Source of the DNA: Caulobacterales bacterium
GTDB lineage: Bacteria > Pseudomonadota > Alphaproteobacteria > Caulobacterales > Caulobacteraceae
DNA length: 64,000 bases
NCBI GenBank assembly: GCA_019510435.1
Contig: JAEKKJ010000010.1
Span: forward strand, 186,001 to 250,000
Direction of reading: 5' to 3'
Shown here: positions 9,171-17,248 of the stretch, one piece after another
Numbering within the stretch: the first letter of the stretch is position 1
Layout of the letters: the number at the start of each line of letters is the position of its first letter
Program-made: the position numbers and the translations under genes
The notes under the pieces: generated by a model
The model's database searches: none
What the model was told of the DNA's origin: nothing
Seen by the model: the letters and a program-made list of their open reading frames with translations, nothing else

Positions 9171-12100
9171 CTAGGCCGCCGCCGCCGCGTCCCAGACCCC
9201 GTCCCAGTCGCGGCCCGGCGGGCGGCGGGCCAGGATGCGGGCGCGTTCCAGCATCAGGGCGGACGGGCGGTCGGCCGGATCCAGGGCCACGGCGCGCTCG
9301 AAGGCCGCCGCCGCCTCAGCCCAGCGCCGCCGGGCCAGCGCCTCGCGGCCCTCGCGATAGGCGGCCAGGGCCGGGCTCGTGGCGCGCGCGGGGTCGGTCA
9401 GCACCTCGAAGATCCGCGCCGGCTGCTGGCGGCCACGCACACGGATCGTGTCCAGCTCGCGCAACGGATGCAGCCCCGCCACCGCCTCGGCCGTGGCCTC
9501 GCAGATCAGCACGCCCACCTCATAGACCTTGGTGATGTCCTGCAGCCGGGCGGCGAGGTTCACCGAGTCCCCGATCACCGTGTAGTCCATGCGCTTGGGC
9601 GAGCCGATGGTGCCGGCCACCACGTCGCCGGTGGCGATGCTGACCCCGAGGCGCAGCGGCAGGCGGCCGGCCGCCTGGCGCGCCGCGTTCAGCTTCTCGA
9701 TCATGCGGCCCATGGCCAGGGCGCTGGCCACGGCGTTCTGCGCGTCGCGGCCCGAGCTCAGGGGCGCGCCGTAGACCGCCATCAGGGCGTCGCCGATGAA
9801 CTTGTCCAGCACCCCGTCGTTGGCGGCCACCGCCTCGAACAGCTCGGTGAAGACCTCGTTCAGGGTGTCGACGGTCTGGCGCGCCTGCAGCTGCTCGGCC
9901 AGGGCGGTGAAGTTGCGGATGTCGGCGAACAGCACGCTGGCGCGGCAGTTGACCCCGAACAGCAGGTCGTTGCCGTGGCCCATTACCTGGTCGACCACCT
10001 TCTGGGTCATGAACCGGCGCATGGCGCCCTGCAGGCGTTTGCCCTCGGTGATGTCCTCCACCAGGATCAGCAGGCCCTTGGCCTCGCGCTCGCGGACCAG
10101 CGGCACGATGGAGAGGTTGGCCGAGATCGTGGCGCCGCGCGCCGTCGTCACGTCGGCGTCCAGCAGGGTCTTGGGCTGGCCGCTCACCGCCACGGCGTCG
10201 ATCTCCGCCAGCAGGGCCGGATTGCTGGCCGAGAGCCAGGCGCGCACTCGCGAGCCGTCCAGGCTTTCCAGCGAGACCTCCAGGATGCGGGCGGCCGCGG
10301 GGTTCAGCTTGGCGAAGCCCAGGTCGCCGTCGAGGGTGATCACGCCGGCCGACATCGAGCGCAGAATGCTCTCGTTATAGTTCCGCTCGGCGGCCACCTC
10401 GCTGAAGAGGACGGCGTTCTCGATCGCCACCGCCGCCTGGGCCGCGAAGGCGCTCAGCCGTTCCAGGTCGCCGGCGGCGAAGGCGGGGCTGCCGTGGCGG
10501 TTCAGCGCCTGCATCACCCCCAGCCGCCGGCCGTCGTGACCGGTGACCGGGGCGGTCAGGACGCTGCGGGTGCGGTAGCCGGTCTCGGTGTCCACCGTCG
10601 GGTTGAAGCGCGGGTCGGCATAGGCGTCCGTGAGGCTGACCGGCTCGCCATGGGTGAAGGACCAGCCCGCCAGCCCGCGGTCGGCCGGAAAGCGCAGTTC
10701 CCGGGCCGACCCCTCGGCCACCGCCGACCACAGCTCGTCCGTCGCCGGATCGTGCAGGAACAGCGAGGAGCGGTCGGCGCGGATCACCTTGGAGGTCACC
10801 CGCACGATCTTCTCCAGCAGCGCCTCCAGCTGCATCTCGCTGGAGATCGAGATGTTCACGTCCAGCAGGCGGCGCAGGTCGCTGTTGGCCTGGGCCTCGG
10901 TGCGCAGCGCCACGCTCCAGCGCTCGGCCAGCAGCACCAGCTGCGAGAACAGCAGCGTCAACATGCCCACCGGCAGCAGGGTGACGCCGAACAGCCGCGG
11001 CAGGCCGGCGTTGTTGACGAGGTCGGTGTAGACGATGCTGGCCACCAGGGCCCCCATCCCCACCAGGAACAGCACCGCCCCTTCGCGCCGGCGGACGCAG
11101 GCCAGGATCACCACGCCCAGGATGTAGACGAAGGTGAGCGTGCGGAAGACCACCGCCATCTGCGAAAGGTGCGACAGGGTGACGATGTCGCCGGCGCCGC
11201 CGATGACCGCGTAGACCGCAAAGCGCACGGCGTTGATGCCCTGCAGGCTGAGGTAGAGCGCCCGCGGGCTCTCGCGGGGGAACAGCTCGTGCGCATAGGC
11301 CAGGGCCGCGCCCAGGGCGGCGGCGCTGGTCAGGAACTGCAACACCATCATGCCGGTGAAGCCGAGGCTGGGCATGGCGATGGACATCAGGTTGTCCTGG
11401 GTCAGCATCGCCGCCAGCGGCAGCAGCAGGAGGCATCCCGCCGCCAGGTAGGCCGAGGCGCGGTCTTGCGGCCGGAAGGCGAAGACTGCGGCGCTGAGGC
11501 AGGCCATCAGCAGCAGCGAGGCCACCAGGAGCAGGCTGCGCATCCAGGCCAGCAGGGTCCAGTCGCCCATGGCCTCGGTCAGCCCCAGCACCGGCGCATC
11601 GGCGAGCCCGTTGTCGCGGTGGTGGAAGGTGGAGACGTCGATCTCCAGCTCCAGCGGCGCGCCCGTAGTCTCCAGCGGGATCACATGGGCGCGGCCGACA
11701 TAGCGGCTGGTCGCCGGGGTCAGGCCAAAGGCGCCGCGCTCGGAGAGCACCTGGCCGTTGACCAGCACCCGCGTGCCCGACCAGTTCTTGCCGAGATAGA
11801 GCACGTACCGGCCCGCCGGCAGGTCGCGGACGGTCAGAAGGTACGAGGCCGCCCCGCCCTCCGGCAGGACCCGGCCGTTCGCCTTCGCGCCGCGCCAGGG
11901 CCCGGGCACCGGCAGCGTCAGCTGGGCGCCGGCGGCCGGCCCGCTGCGCCAGACCACCCGCCAGGTCCCCCCGAGCTCGACTGGCGCCGTCAAGGGACCC
12001 CAGCCGGCGTAGCTCACCACGCCCGCGCGCGGCTGGGGGGCCCGATGGTCCAGGGTGTCGACGAAGAAAGGCGCGCACACCGCGCACAGCAGCGCCAGGA

Positions 12101-12185
12101 TCAGGATCGCCAGGCCAAGCCGGGGAGTCTCGCGCAAGCTCGCGGGCGGCTGGGCTCCTGCGGCCTCCGGAACTGTCGGCGCCAT
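9171..12185 (-). CDS. membrane adenylate cyclase with 7TM, GAF, PAS and C-terminal tail
   Basis: 1004-aa multidomain class III cyclase. In order: an N-terminal membrane segment (about 25-45); an extracytoplasmic beta-rich sensor (about 50-200); a seven-helix membrane block resembling 7TMR-DISM (about 205-420); a GAF domain (about 455-600); a PAS-like domain (about 610-720); the cyclase domain with FADIRNFT metal-binding motif, DKFIGDALMAVYG and YTVIGDSVNLAARL; and a TPR-like C-terminal tail. The Lys in DKFIGD and the Asp pattern indicate ATP rather than GTP as substrate. The ATG at 12185 is favoured by GGGGAG 4 nt upstream; an in-frame start at 12236 would add 17 residues. It likely makes cAMP in response to an extracellular ligand. 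Confidence 0.88.
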   Translation of the reverse strand: MAPTVPEAAGAQPPASLRETPRLGLAILILALLCAVCAPFFVDTLDHRAPQPRAGVVSYAGWGPLTAPVELGGTWRVVWRSGPAAGAQLTLPVPGPWRGAKANGRVLPEGGAASYLLTVRDLPAGRYVLYLGKNWSGTRVLVNGQVLSERGAFGLTPATSRYVGRAHVIPLETTGAPLELEIDVSTFHHRDNGLADAPVLGLTEAMGDWTLLAWMRSLLLVASLLLMACLSAAVFAFRPQDRASAYLAAGCLLLLPLAAMLTQDNLMSIAMPSLGFTGMMVLQFLTSAAALGAALAYAHELFPRESPRALYLSLQGINAVRFAVYAVIGGAGDIVTLSHLSQMAVVFRTLTFVYILGVVILACVRRREGAVLFLVGMGALVASIVYTDLVNNAGLPRLFGVTLLPVGMLTLLFSQLVLLAERWSVALRTEAQANSDLRRLLDVNISISSEMQLEALLEKIVRVTSKVIRADRSSLFLHDPATDELWSAVAEGSARELRFPADRGLAGWSFTHGEPVSLTDAYADPRFNPTVDTETGYRTRSVLTAPVTGHDGRRLGVMQALNRHGSPAFAAGDLERLSAFAAQAAVAIENAVLFSEVAAERNYNESILRSMSAGVITLDGDLGFAKLNPAAARILEVSLESLDGSRVRAWLSASNPALLAEIDAVAVSGQPKTLLDADVTTARGATISANLSIVPLVREREAKGLLILVEDITEGKRLQGAMRRFMTQKVVDQVMGHGNDLLFGVNCRASVLFADIRNFTALAEQLQARQTVDTLNEVFTELFEAVAANDGVLDKFIGDALMAVYGAPLSSGRDAQNAVASALAMGRMIEKLNAARQAAGRLPLRLGVSIATGDVVAGTIGSPKRMDYTVIGDSVNLAARLQDITKVYEVGVLICEATAEAVAGLHPLRELDTIRVRGRQQPARIFEVLTDPARATSPALAAYREGREALARRRWAEAAAAFERAVALDPADRPSALMLERARILARRPPGRDWDGVWDAAAAA

Positions 12186-12273
12186 GCTACTCCCCAGCGA
12201 CGGCGTCACTATTGCAGCGCCGCCGGCCGGTGTCACCGGGGCGTGCAGGCCTGCAGACCACCGGTTGCGGCGA

Positions 12274-13353
12274 TCAGAGCGCCTTCAGCTTGTTCACGTG
12301 GCCCATCTTGCGGCCGGGCTTGGCCTCGCGCTTGCCGTAGAGGTGCAGCCGCGTCTCCGGCTCGCGGGCCAGGCGCGCCCAGGCGTCGGCCTCGTCGCCC
12401 AGCAGGTTCAGCATCTCCACCCGCGCCACCGCGGCCGTGGGCCCCAGCGGCCAGCCGGCGACGGCGCGGATGTGCTGCTCGAACTGGTCCACCTCGCAGC
12501 CGTCCTGGGTCCAGTGGCCGGTGTTGTGCACGCGGGGCGCGATCTCGTTCACCAGGAGCCGGCCGTCGCGCATCTCGAAGAGCTCGATCCCCAGCACGCC
12601 CACATAGTCCAGGCCCTTCAGGATGCGGGCGGCGATCCGCTCGGCCTCGTCGGCCAGGGCCGGGCTGACGCGGGCGGGCGCCAGGCTGCGGCGCAAAATC
12701 CCGCCCTCATGGTGGTTCTCGGCCAGGGGATAGACGGCGGTGGCTCCGTCGCGGCCGCGGGCGGCGATGATCGAGAGCTCGCGCACGAAGTCGGCCGGCG
12801 CCTCCAGGATCACCGGGACCGAGCCCAGGGCGCGGAACACCTCGCCCGCCTGGGCGGCGTGCTCCACCCAGCGCTGGCCCTTGCCGTCATAGCCCTCGCG
12901 GCGGGTCTTCATCAGCAGCGGCGCGCCCATCTGGGTCGCGGCGGCGACCGCCTCGTCGGCGTCGTCGGCCGAGGCGAAGGCGACGGTGGCCACGCCGCTG
13001 GCGTTGAGGAACTGCTTCTCCGACACCCGGTCCTGGGCGACCGCCAGGGCCTCCGGGCCGGGGGCGCAGTCCACGCCCAGCCGCTGCAGCGTCAGCACGG
13101 CCTCGGCCGGTACGTTCTCGAACTCGTAGGTGACCACGCTGGCCAGGGCCGCCAGCTGTTCCAGCGCCACAGGATCGGCATAGGCGCCGACCAGGGTGTG
13201 GGCCGCCACGCGGCCGGCGGGGGAGTCGGCGTCGCGCTCCAGCACGGCCACGTCGAAGCCCAGGCGCGCGGCGGCCAGGGCCAGCATGCGGCCGAGCTGG
13301 CCGCCCCCGAGGATGCCGAGGGTCGAGCCGGGCGGAAGCGGGAAGCGGGCCAT
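12274..13353 (-). CDS. purK: N5-carboxyaminoimidazole ribonucleotide synthase
   Basis: 359-aa ATP-grasp enzyme converting AIR, bicarbonate and ATP to N5-CAIR in purine synthesis. It starts with the conserved LGILGGGQLGRMLALAA nucleotide-fold motif (residues 12-28), has the ATP-grasp core including LLMKTRREGYDGKGQ, and the late EIAPRVHNTGHWTQDGC motif (about 270-286) that marks PurK. It lies 24 nt downstream of purE and the two form the usual purEK operon. Its product is the substrate of PurE. Confidence 0.96.
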   Translation of the reverse strand: MARFPLPPGSTLGILGGGQLGRMLALAAARLGFDVAVLERDADSPAGRVAAHTLVGAYADPVALEQLAALASVVTYEFENVPAEAVLTLQRLGVDCAPGPEALAVAQDRVSEKQFLNASGVATVAFASADDADEAVAAATQMGAPLLMKTRREGYDGKGQRWVEHAAQAGEVFRALGSVPVILEAPADFVRELSIIAARGRDGATAVYPLAENHHEGGILRRSLAPARVSPALADEAERIAARILKGLDYVGVLGIELFEMRDGRLLVNEIAPRVHNTGHWTQDGCEVDQFEQHIRAVAGWPLGPTAAVARVEMLNLLGDEADAWARLAREPETRLHLYGKREAKPGRKMGHVNKLKAL

Positions 13354-13377
13354 GGCGTCTCTTTATGCGTCCTCGCC

Positions 13378-13863
13378 CTAAGCGTCCTCAACCGTCTCGG
13401 CGACGCCGGCGGTCTGGCGCGCGGCGAAGGCGGCGACGCGCCCGGCCAGGGCGGGGTCAGCGAGGGCCAGGATCTTGGCGGCCATCAGCCCGGCGTTCTT
13501 GGCGCCGGCCTCGCCGATGGCCAGGGTCCCCACCGGCACCCCGGCCGGCATCTGGACGATGGAGAGCAGGCTGTCCATGCCCTTCAACGCCTTGGATTCG
13601 ATCGGCACGCCCAGCACCGGAAGGTCGGTGAGCGAGGCGGTCATGCCCGGCAGGTGGGCCGCGCCGCCCGCGCCGGCCACGATCACCTTCACGCCGCGCG
13701 CCTGGGCGGTCGTGGCGAACTCGTACATGCGCTGCGGCGTGCGGTGCGCGGACACCACCTTGGCCTCGTAGGGCACCTCCAGGGCCTCCAGCATCTCGGC
13801 GGCATGGCGCAACACCGGCCAGTCGGACCGGCTGCCCATGATGATGGCGACAGGCGCGCTCAT
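13378..13863 (-). CDS. purE: N5-carboxyaminoimidazole ribonucleotide mutase
   Basis: 161-aa class I PurE, converting N5-CAIR to CAIR. The family N-terminus [14 protein letters not shown] (5-18), the catalytic-site [11 protein letters not shown] motif (His45), [11 protein letters not shown] and [22 protein letters not shown] are all present. It is the first gene of the purEK pair and its start lies about 150 bp from the divergent diguanylate cyclase gene, in a spacer with TTAA-type motifs. Confidence 0.96.
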   Translation of the reverse strand: MSAPVAIIMGSRSDWPVLRHAAEMLEALEVPYEAKVVSAHRTPQRMYEFATTAQARGVKVIVAGAGGAAHLPGMTASLTDLPVLGVPIESKALKGMDSLLSIVQMPAGVPVGTLAIGEAGAKNAGLMAAKILALADPALAGRVAAFAARQTAGVAETVEDA

Positions 13864-13975
13864 GCGTGCGGATATCCTGAGAGGGGCCCCGAAAAGGCGG
13901 CGGAGTATAGGCGCCGGCCTTGCCGGTACAATCGCCGCCGTTAGATTCCGTTAACCGCGGCGCAGTGGAATGGCG

Positions 13976-13983
13976 TTAACCAT
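13976..13983 (+). promoter_or_regulatory. CtrA-like half-site before the diguanylate cyclase
   Basis: TTAACCAT, the extended half of the Caulobacterales CtrA box, ends 30 nt before the diguanylate cyclase start. A second near-box, TTAG-N6-TTAAC with a GATTC (GANTC-type) methylation site inside, lies just upstream at 13941-13955. TTAA is rare in this G+C-rich sequence. Function is inferred. Confidence 0.4.
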
Positions 13984-14013
13984 TGGGGGGATGGTCATGG
14001 AAGGCGAGACGCC

Positions 14014-14760
14014 ATGAAAATCGAAGGCGCCCGCAACGAGCCCTTCGCTGCGATCCGTCGCCCCGCGCCGACGCAGGCCGGCGCCGCCGCGCCGGCTGTC
14101 GCCGCGCCCCCTGTCGCCGCGCCCCTTGTCGCCTCCAGGGCCGACACCGTCCAGATCCTGGGCGTGCCGCAGACGGAGATGACGCCGGCGGTCCAGGCGG
14201 CGATCCAGACCCTGCTGGCCGAGCTGGACGAGCTGCGCGGCGAGGTGGGCCGGTTGCGCCAGCGGCTGGCCCAGGCGGAAGACGCCGCCGACCGCGATCC
14301 GCTGACGGGCCTCCTGAACCGCCGCGGCTTCCTGCGCGAGCTTTCCCGCGTCCGGGCCTTCGCCCAGCGCTACGGAACGCCCGCCAGCCTGCTCTATGTG
14401 GACCTGGACGGCTTCAAGGAGATCAACGATCGCCACGGCCACGCCGCGGGCGATGCGGCGCTGAAGGCCGTGGCCGACCGGCTGGCCGCCCACGTGCGCG
14501 AGAGCGACCTGGTGGGCCGGCTGGGCGGGGACGAGTTCGCCGTCGTGCTGGTGCAGGCCGACCAGGCCACGGCCGAGGGCAAGGCCGCCGCCCTGCGCCA
14601 GGAAATCGAGGACCAGCCCCTGCGGTTCGGCGACTGGCTGGCGCCCATCCGCCTGAGCTGCGGGGTGCGCGAGATCACCGAGGCCGAAAGCCCCGACGAC
14701 CTCCTCGCCGGCGCCGACCGCGCCATGTACGCCGCCAAGCGCCTGCGCAAGTCAGCCTAG
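14014..14760 (+). CDS. soluble GGDEF diguanylate cyclase
   Basis: 248-aa protein that should make cyclic di-GMP from two GTP. An Ala/Pro-rich linker (about 1-50) precedes a helical, probably coiled-coil segment (about 60-92), then a complete GGDEF domain: DPLTGLLNRRGF (95-106), the metal-binding LYVDLDGFKEINDRHGH, and the active-site GGDEF at 171-175. The inhibitory I-site is present as RESD (162-165), five residues before GGDEF, so product inhibition is expected. There is no recognisable sensory domain or membrane segment. CtrA-like motifs upstream suggest possible cell-cycle control. Downstream lie two copies of a short inverted-repeat element. Confidence 0.92.
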   Translation: MKIEGARNEPFAAIRRPAPTQAGAAAPAVAAPPVAAPLVASRADTVQILGVPQTEMTPAVQAAIQTLLAELDELRGEVGRLRQRLAQAEDAADRDPLTGLLNRRGFLRELSRVRAFAQRYGTPASLLYVDLDGFKEINDRHGHAAGDAALKAVADRLAAHVRESDLVGRLGGDEFAVVLVQADQATAEGKAAALRQEIEDQPLRFGDWLAPIRLSCGVREITEAESPDDLLAGADRAMYAAKRLRKSA

Positions 14761-14763
14761 GCG

Positions 14764-14885
14764 CCGCGAACCACACGAACAGGCGCCACAGGGGGCGAAG
14801 CCCCGATCAGATGCGCGACGCCGTGGGCTGAGGCCATCGCCTCCTAGCCGCGCGGCCCCGTTCGTGTTTTTCGTGTGGTTCGTGG
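14764..14885. repeat. TIR repeat element, degenerate copy A
   Basis: The left end contains GCGAACCACACGAAC and the right end GTTCGTG...TTCGTGTGGTTCGTGG, so the termini are inverted. Inside is the G/C hairpin GGGGGCGAAGCCCC, shared with copies at 14964 and 40115. The middle is diverged. It has no coding capacity of its own. Confidence 0.7.
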
Positions 14886-14963
14886 ACCAAAAAACAGCGC
14901 CCGCAGCGAGCGCCGAGCCGGCGAACAAAGCCCCGCCGCGGTGGCGCGGTCGCCGTCAGCAAG

Positions 14964-15100
14964 ATTTGTCCACGAACCACACGAACGACACGAACGGGTC
15001 CTGCAGGGGGCGAAGCCCCGCCAGATAACGGAGGCCCCGGGTCTGGATCGCCGCTGCGCGGCGGGCAGGGTCGTTTGTGTGGTTCGTGTGGTTCGTGGTC
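14964..15100. repeat. TIR repeat element, copy B
   Basis: Starts with ATTTGTCCACGAACCACACG and ends with TGTGTGGTTCGTGTGGTTCG, giving inverted termini. It shares TCCTGCAGGGGGCGAAGCCC and a GATCGCCGC-TGCGCGGC segment with copy C at 40115-40257, which lies in the opposite orientation. Confidence 0.8.
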
Positions 15101-15173
15101 GAAATGGTTGAACCTCGATGGAGGGCCGCCGCCCCGTCTGGCCTTTCGCGGTTTTCGTGGTTCAATCGGGGGC

Positions 15174-15920
15174 ATGTCCAGCCGCGCCGACCTCGCCCGC
15201 ATGATCGCCGACGCCCGGCGCGTGGTGGTGTTCACCGGCGCAGGGATCTCCACCGAGAGCGGCATTCCCGACTTCCGCAGCCCCGGCGGCGTGTGGAGCA
15301 AGATGAAGCCGATCTACTTCCAGGACTTCGTGGCCAGCGAGGAGAAGCGGCGCGAGGCCTGGGAGCGGGCGTTCAACGGCCGCGCCGGCTGGGTGGGCCG
15401 CGAGCCCAATGCCGGCCACTTCGGCGTCGCCCGCCTGGTCGCCAGCGGCAAGGCCAGCGCGGTGATCACCCAGAACGTCGACAACCTGCACCAGGCCTCG
15501 GGCGTCCCGACCGAGCGGGTGATCGAGCTGCACGGCAACGCCAGCTACGCCACCTGCCTGGAGTGCGGCGAGCGGCACGAGCTGGACGAGCTGAAAGCGC
15601 TCTTCCAGGCCACCGGCGACCTGCCCGCCTGCCGCCTCTGCGACGGCATCGTCAAGACCGCCACCATCTCGTTCGGCCAGGCCATGCCGGCGCAGCCCAT
15701 GGCCCGGGCGGAGGCCGAGACCCTGGCCTGCGACCTCTTCCTGGTGCTGGGCTCGTCGCTGGTGGTCTATCCGGCCGCCGGCTTCCCGGTGATGGCCAAG
15801 CGCAACGGCGCGGCCCTGGCCATCGTCAACCGCGAGCCCACCGAGCTGGACGCCTACGCCGACCTCGTGCTGCACGACGAGATCGGCCCGGTGATGACCC
15901 AGGCGGCGCCGGCCAACTAA
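15174..15920 (+). CDS. SIR2-family NAD-dependent protein deacylase
   Basis: 248-aa sirtuin removing acyl groups from lysines while consuming NAD+. The NAD-binding block VVFTGAGISTESGIPDFRSP (18-37) is complete. So are the TQNVDNLHQASG motif, the catalytic-His motif ELHGNA, two zinc-binding Cys pairs (CLEC and CRLC) and the LGSSLVVYPAAGFP segment. The ATG at 15174 starts the conserved N-terminus; the longer upstream frame is translated repeat sequence. It sits directly after the TIR repeat block, so its promoter must lie in or beyond that block. CobB-like in length; symbol withheld because subclass is unclear. Confidence 0.92.
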   Translation: MSSRADLARMIADARRVVVFTGAGISTESGIPDFRSPGGVWSKMKPIYFQDFVASEEKRREAWERAFNGRAGWVGREPNAGHFGVARLVASGKASAVITQNVDNLHQASGVPTERVIELHGNASYATCLECGERHELDELKALFQATGDLPACRLCDGIVKTATISFGQAMPAQPMARAEAETLACDLFLVLGSSLVVYPAAGFPVMAKRNGAALAIVNREPTELDAYADLVLHDEIGPVMTQAAPAN

Positions 15921-16000
15921 TTTGCCCGCGCGGCGATTTGGTCACAGCCGCGCCTTGATCGACGCGCTATGCGACGCCCCGCACTGTGTCGGAGCCCTAA

Positions 16001-16405
16001 GTGATCAGATACCTCGTCGCGGCAGCCCTCCTGCTGCCGCTCGCCGCCTGCAGCCAGGGCGGGCAGAAGCCCGCGGCGGGCGACCTCAACGCCGAACTGC
16101 AGCCGCAGATGCTGGCGTGGCGCACCGCCCTGGAGGCCAATCACGTGGCCTGCAAGACCAAGGTCGACGGCAAGGGTTGCGAGAGCTTCGAGGTCACCTG
16201 CAAGGCGGCCCAGGACATCAGTCCCGAGGAGAAGGCCAAGGGCGTCACCGCCCAGGTGATCGCCGCCATGACCTTCAACGGCCGCACGGCGGACGGCTCG
16301 TCCGGCAAGCCCGGCTCGGCCTTCGCGCAGTTCACCAAGACCGGCGACAGCTGGACCCGCACCGAGGCCAAGCCGGTCAATATGTCGACCTGCGCCCCGC
16401 TGTAG
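16001..16405 (+). CDS. putative lipoprotein, 134 aa
   Basis: Starts with a lipoprotein signal: VAAALLLPLAAC, where the lipobox LAAC places the lipidated Cys at residue 17. The mature part is a small domain with several further cysteines (ACKTKVDGKGCESFEVTC and a C-terminal Cys), which may form disulfides in the periplasm. GTG start at 16001 with GGAG 6 nt upstream. No family is recognised. It is convergent with the LytTR regulator gene, 3 nt apart at the stops. Confidence 0.78.
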   Translation: MIRYLVAAALLLPLAACSQGGQKPAAGDLNAELQPQMLAWRTALEANHVACKTKVDGKGCESFEVTCKAAQDISPEEKAKGVTAQVIAAMTFNGRTADGSSGKPGSAFAQFTKTGDSWTRTEAKPVNMSTCAPL

Positions 16406-16408
16406 GGC

Positions 16409-17248
16409 TCAGCCCGCGCGGGCGCCTACCAGCTTGCGGACCATGGCGGCCTGGCGCCGCGCCACCGGCACCTCGGCGCCGGTCTGCAGCACCACGGCGG
16501 ACGGCCCACCCGGGCGACGGGCGAGACGCACGATCCGGTCGCGCCGCACCAGGGCGCCGCGGTGGACGCGGATGAACTCCGCCGGGTCCAGCTCGGCCTG
16601 CAGCGTGCGGATGGCCTTGCGCACCAGGAAGCTGCGCCCCCGGCTGTGGATGCGCACATAGTCGCGCTCGGCCTCCACCCAGTCGATCAGCGCCACCGGC
16701 AGGCGCACCCGGTCGCCGCGGTCCGGAGCCCAGATCTCGTCCACGAAGCCGTCCGCGGGCGCGTCGGCCTCGGCGGCGCGCAGGGCGGCGACCACCTCCT
16801 CCAGCTCGGCGATGCGCGAGCGCGCCACGCGCGAGGCCAGGGTCTGGCGGGCCCGCTCCAGGGCCTCGTGCAGGCGGTCGAACTCCACCGGCTTCAGCAG
16901 GTAGTCGACGGCGGCCAGCTCGAAGGCGTCCGCCGCGAACCGCGAGAAGGCGGTGACGAAGATGAAGGCCGGCGCCTCCTCGGGCTTGATCGCCCGCGCC
17001 AGGTCCAGGCCGGACAGGCCGGGCATGCGGATGTCCAGCAGCACGACGTCGACGCCGCCCCGGCGGATCAGCGCCAGGGCCTCGGGCCCGCTGGTGGCCT
17101 GGCCCACGACCTCGACATCGCGGGTCTTGGCGATGGCCATCTGCAGGCGGCGCAGCGCCGGCGGCTCGTCGTCCACCAGGGCGACGCGCAGCGGGGCGGC
17201 GCGGCCGGCCGCGCCCAACGGACTTCGGATGGAGGTCTGGATGTTCAT
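16409..17248 (-). CDS. LytTR-family response regulator
   Basis: 279-aa regulator: receiver domain (about 20-140) with acidic pair in LVDDEPP, phospho-acceptor Asp in VVLLDIRMPGLSG, Thr in FVTAF and Lys in DYLLKPVEF; a helical linker; then a C-terminal LytTR DNA-binding domain (about 180-275) with VEAERDYVRIHSRGRSFLVR and FIRVHRGALVRRDRI. Its start overlaps the stop of the upstream sensor kinase by 4 nt, so the two are a coupled two-component pair of the LytS/LytR (AlgZ/AlgR) type. The target genes are unknown. Confidence 0.92.
   Translation of the reverse strand: MNIQTSIRSPLGAAGRAAPLRVALVDDEPPALRRLQMAIAKTRDVEVVGQATSGPEALALIRRGGVDVVLLDIRMPGLSGLDLARAIKPEEAPAFIFVTAFSRFAADAFELAAVDYLLKPVEFDRLHEALERARQTLASRVARSRIAELEEVVAALRAAEADAPADGFVDEIWAPDRGDRVRLPVALIDWVEAERDYVRIHSRGRSFLVRKAIRTLQAELDPAEFIRVHRGALVRRDRIVRLARRPGGPSAVVLQTGAEVPVARRQAAMVRKLVGARAG

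Larger units (their letters stand above)
14761..15173. other. repeat-filled spacer between diguanylate cyclase and sirtuin genes
   Basis: About 410 bp without a supported gene. It holds two tandem TIR repeat copies in the same orientation plus a remnant terminus near 15147-15170 (TTTTCGTGGTTCAA). Open frames here are short and repetitive (MNHENRERP-type translations of the repeat) and are not credible proteins. Confidence 0.7.

Noticed and set aside
12055..13944. Long plus-strand frame over purK and purE.
   Set aside because: Shadow of purEK, which carry clear motifs; the predicted product is low-complexity.
14875..15111. Short frames in the TIR repeats giving HEPHERHE or NHTNHTND-type repeats.
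   Set aside because: Translations of the DNA repeat in three frames; no ribosome-binding site and no codon bias.
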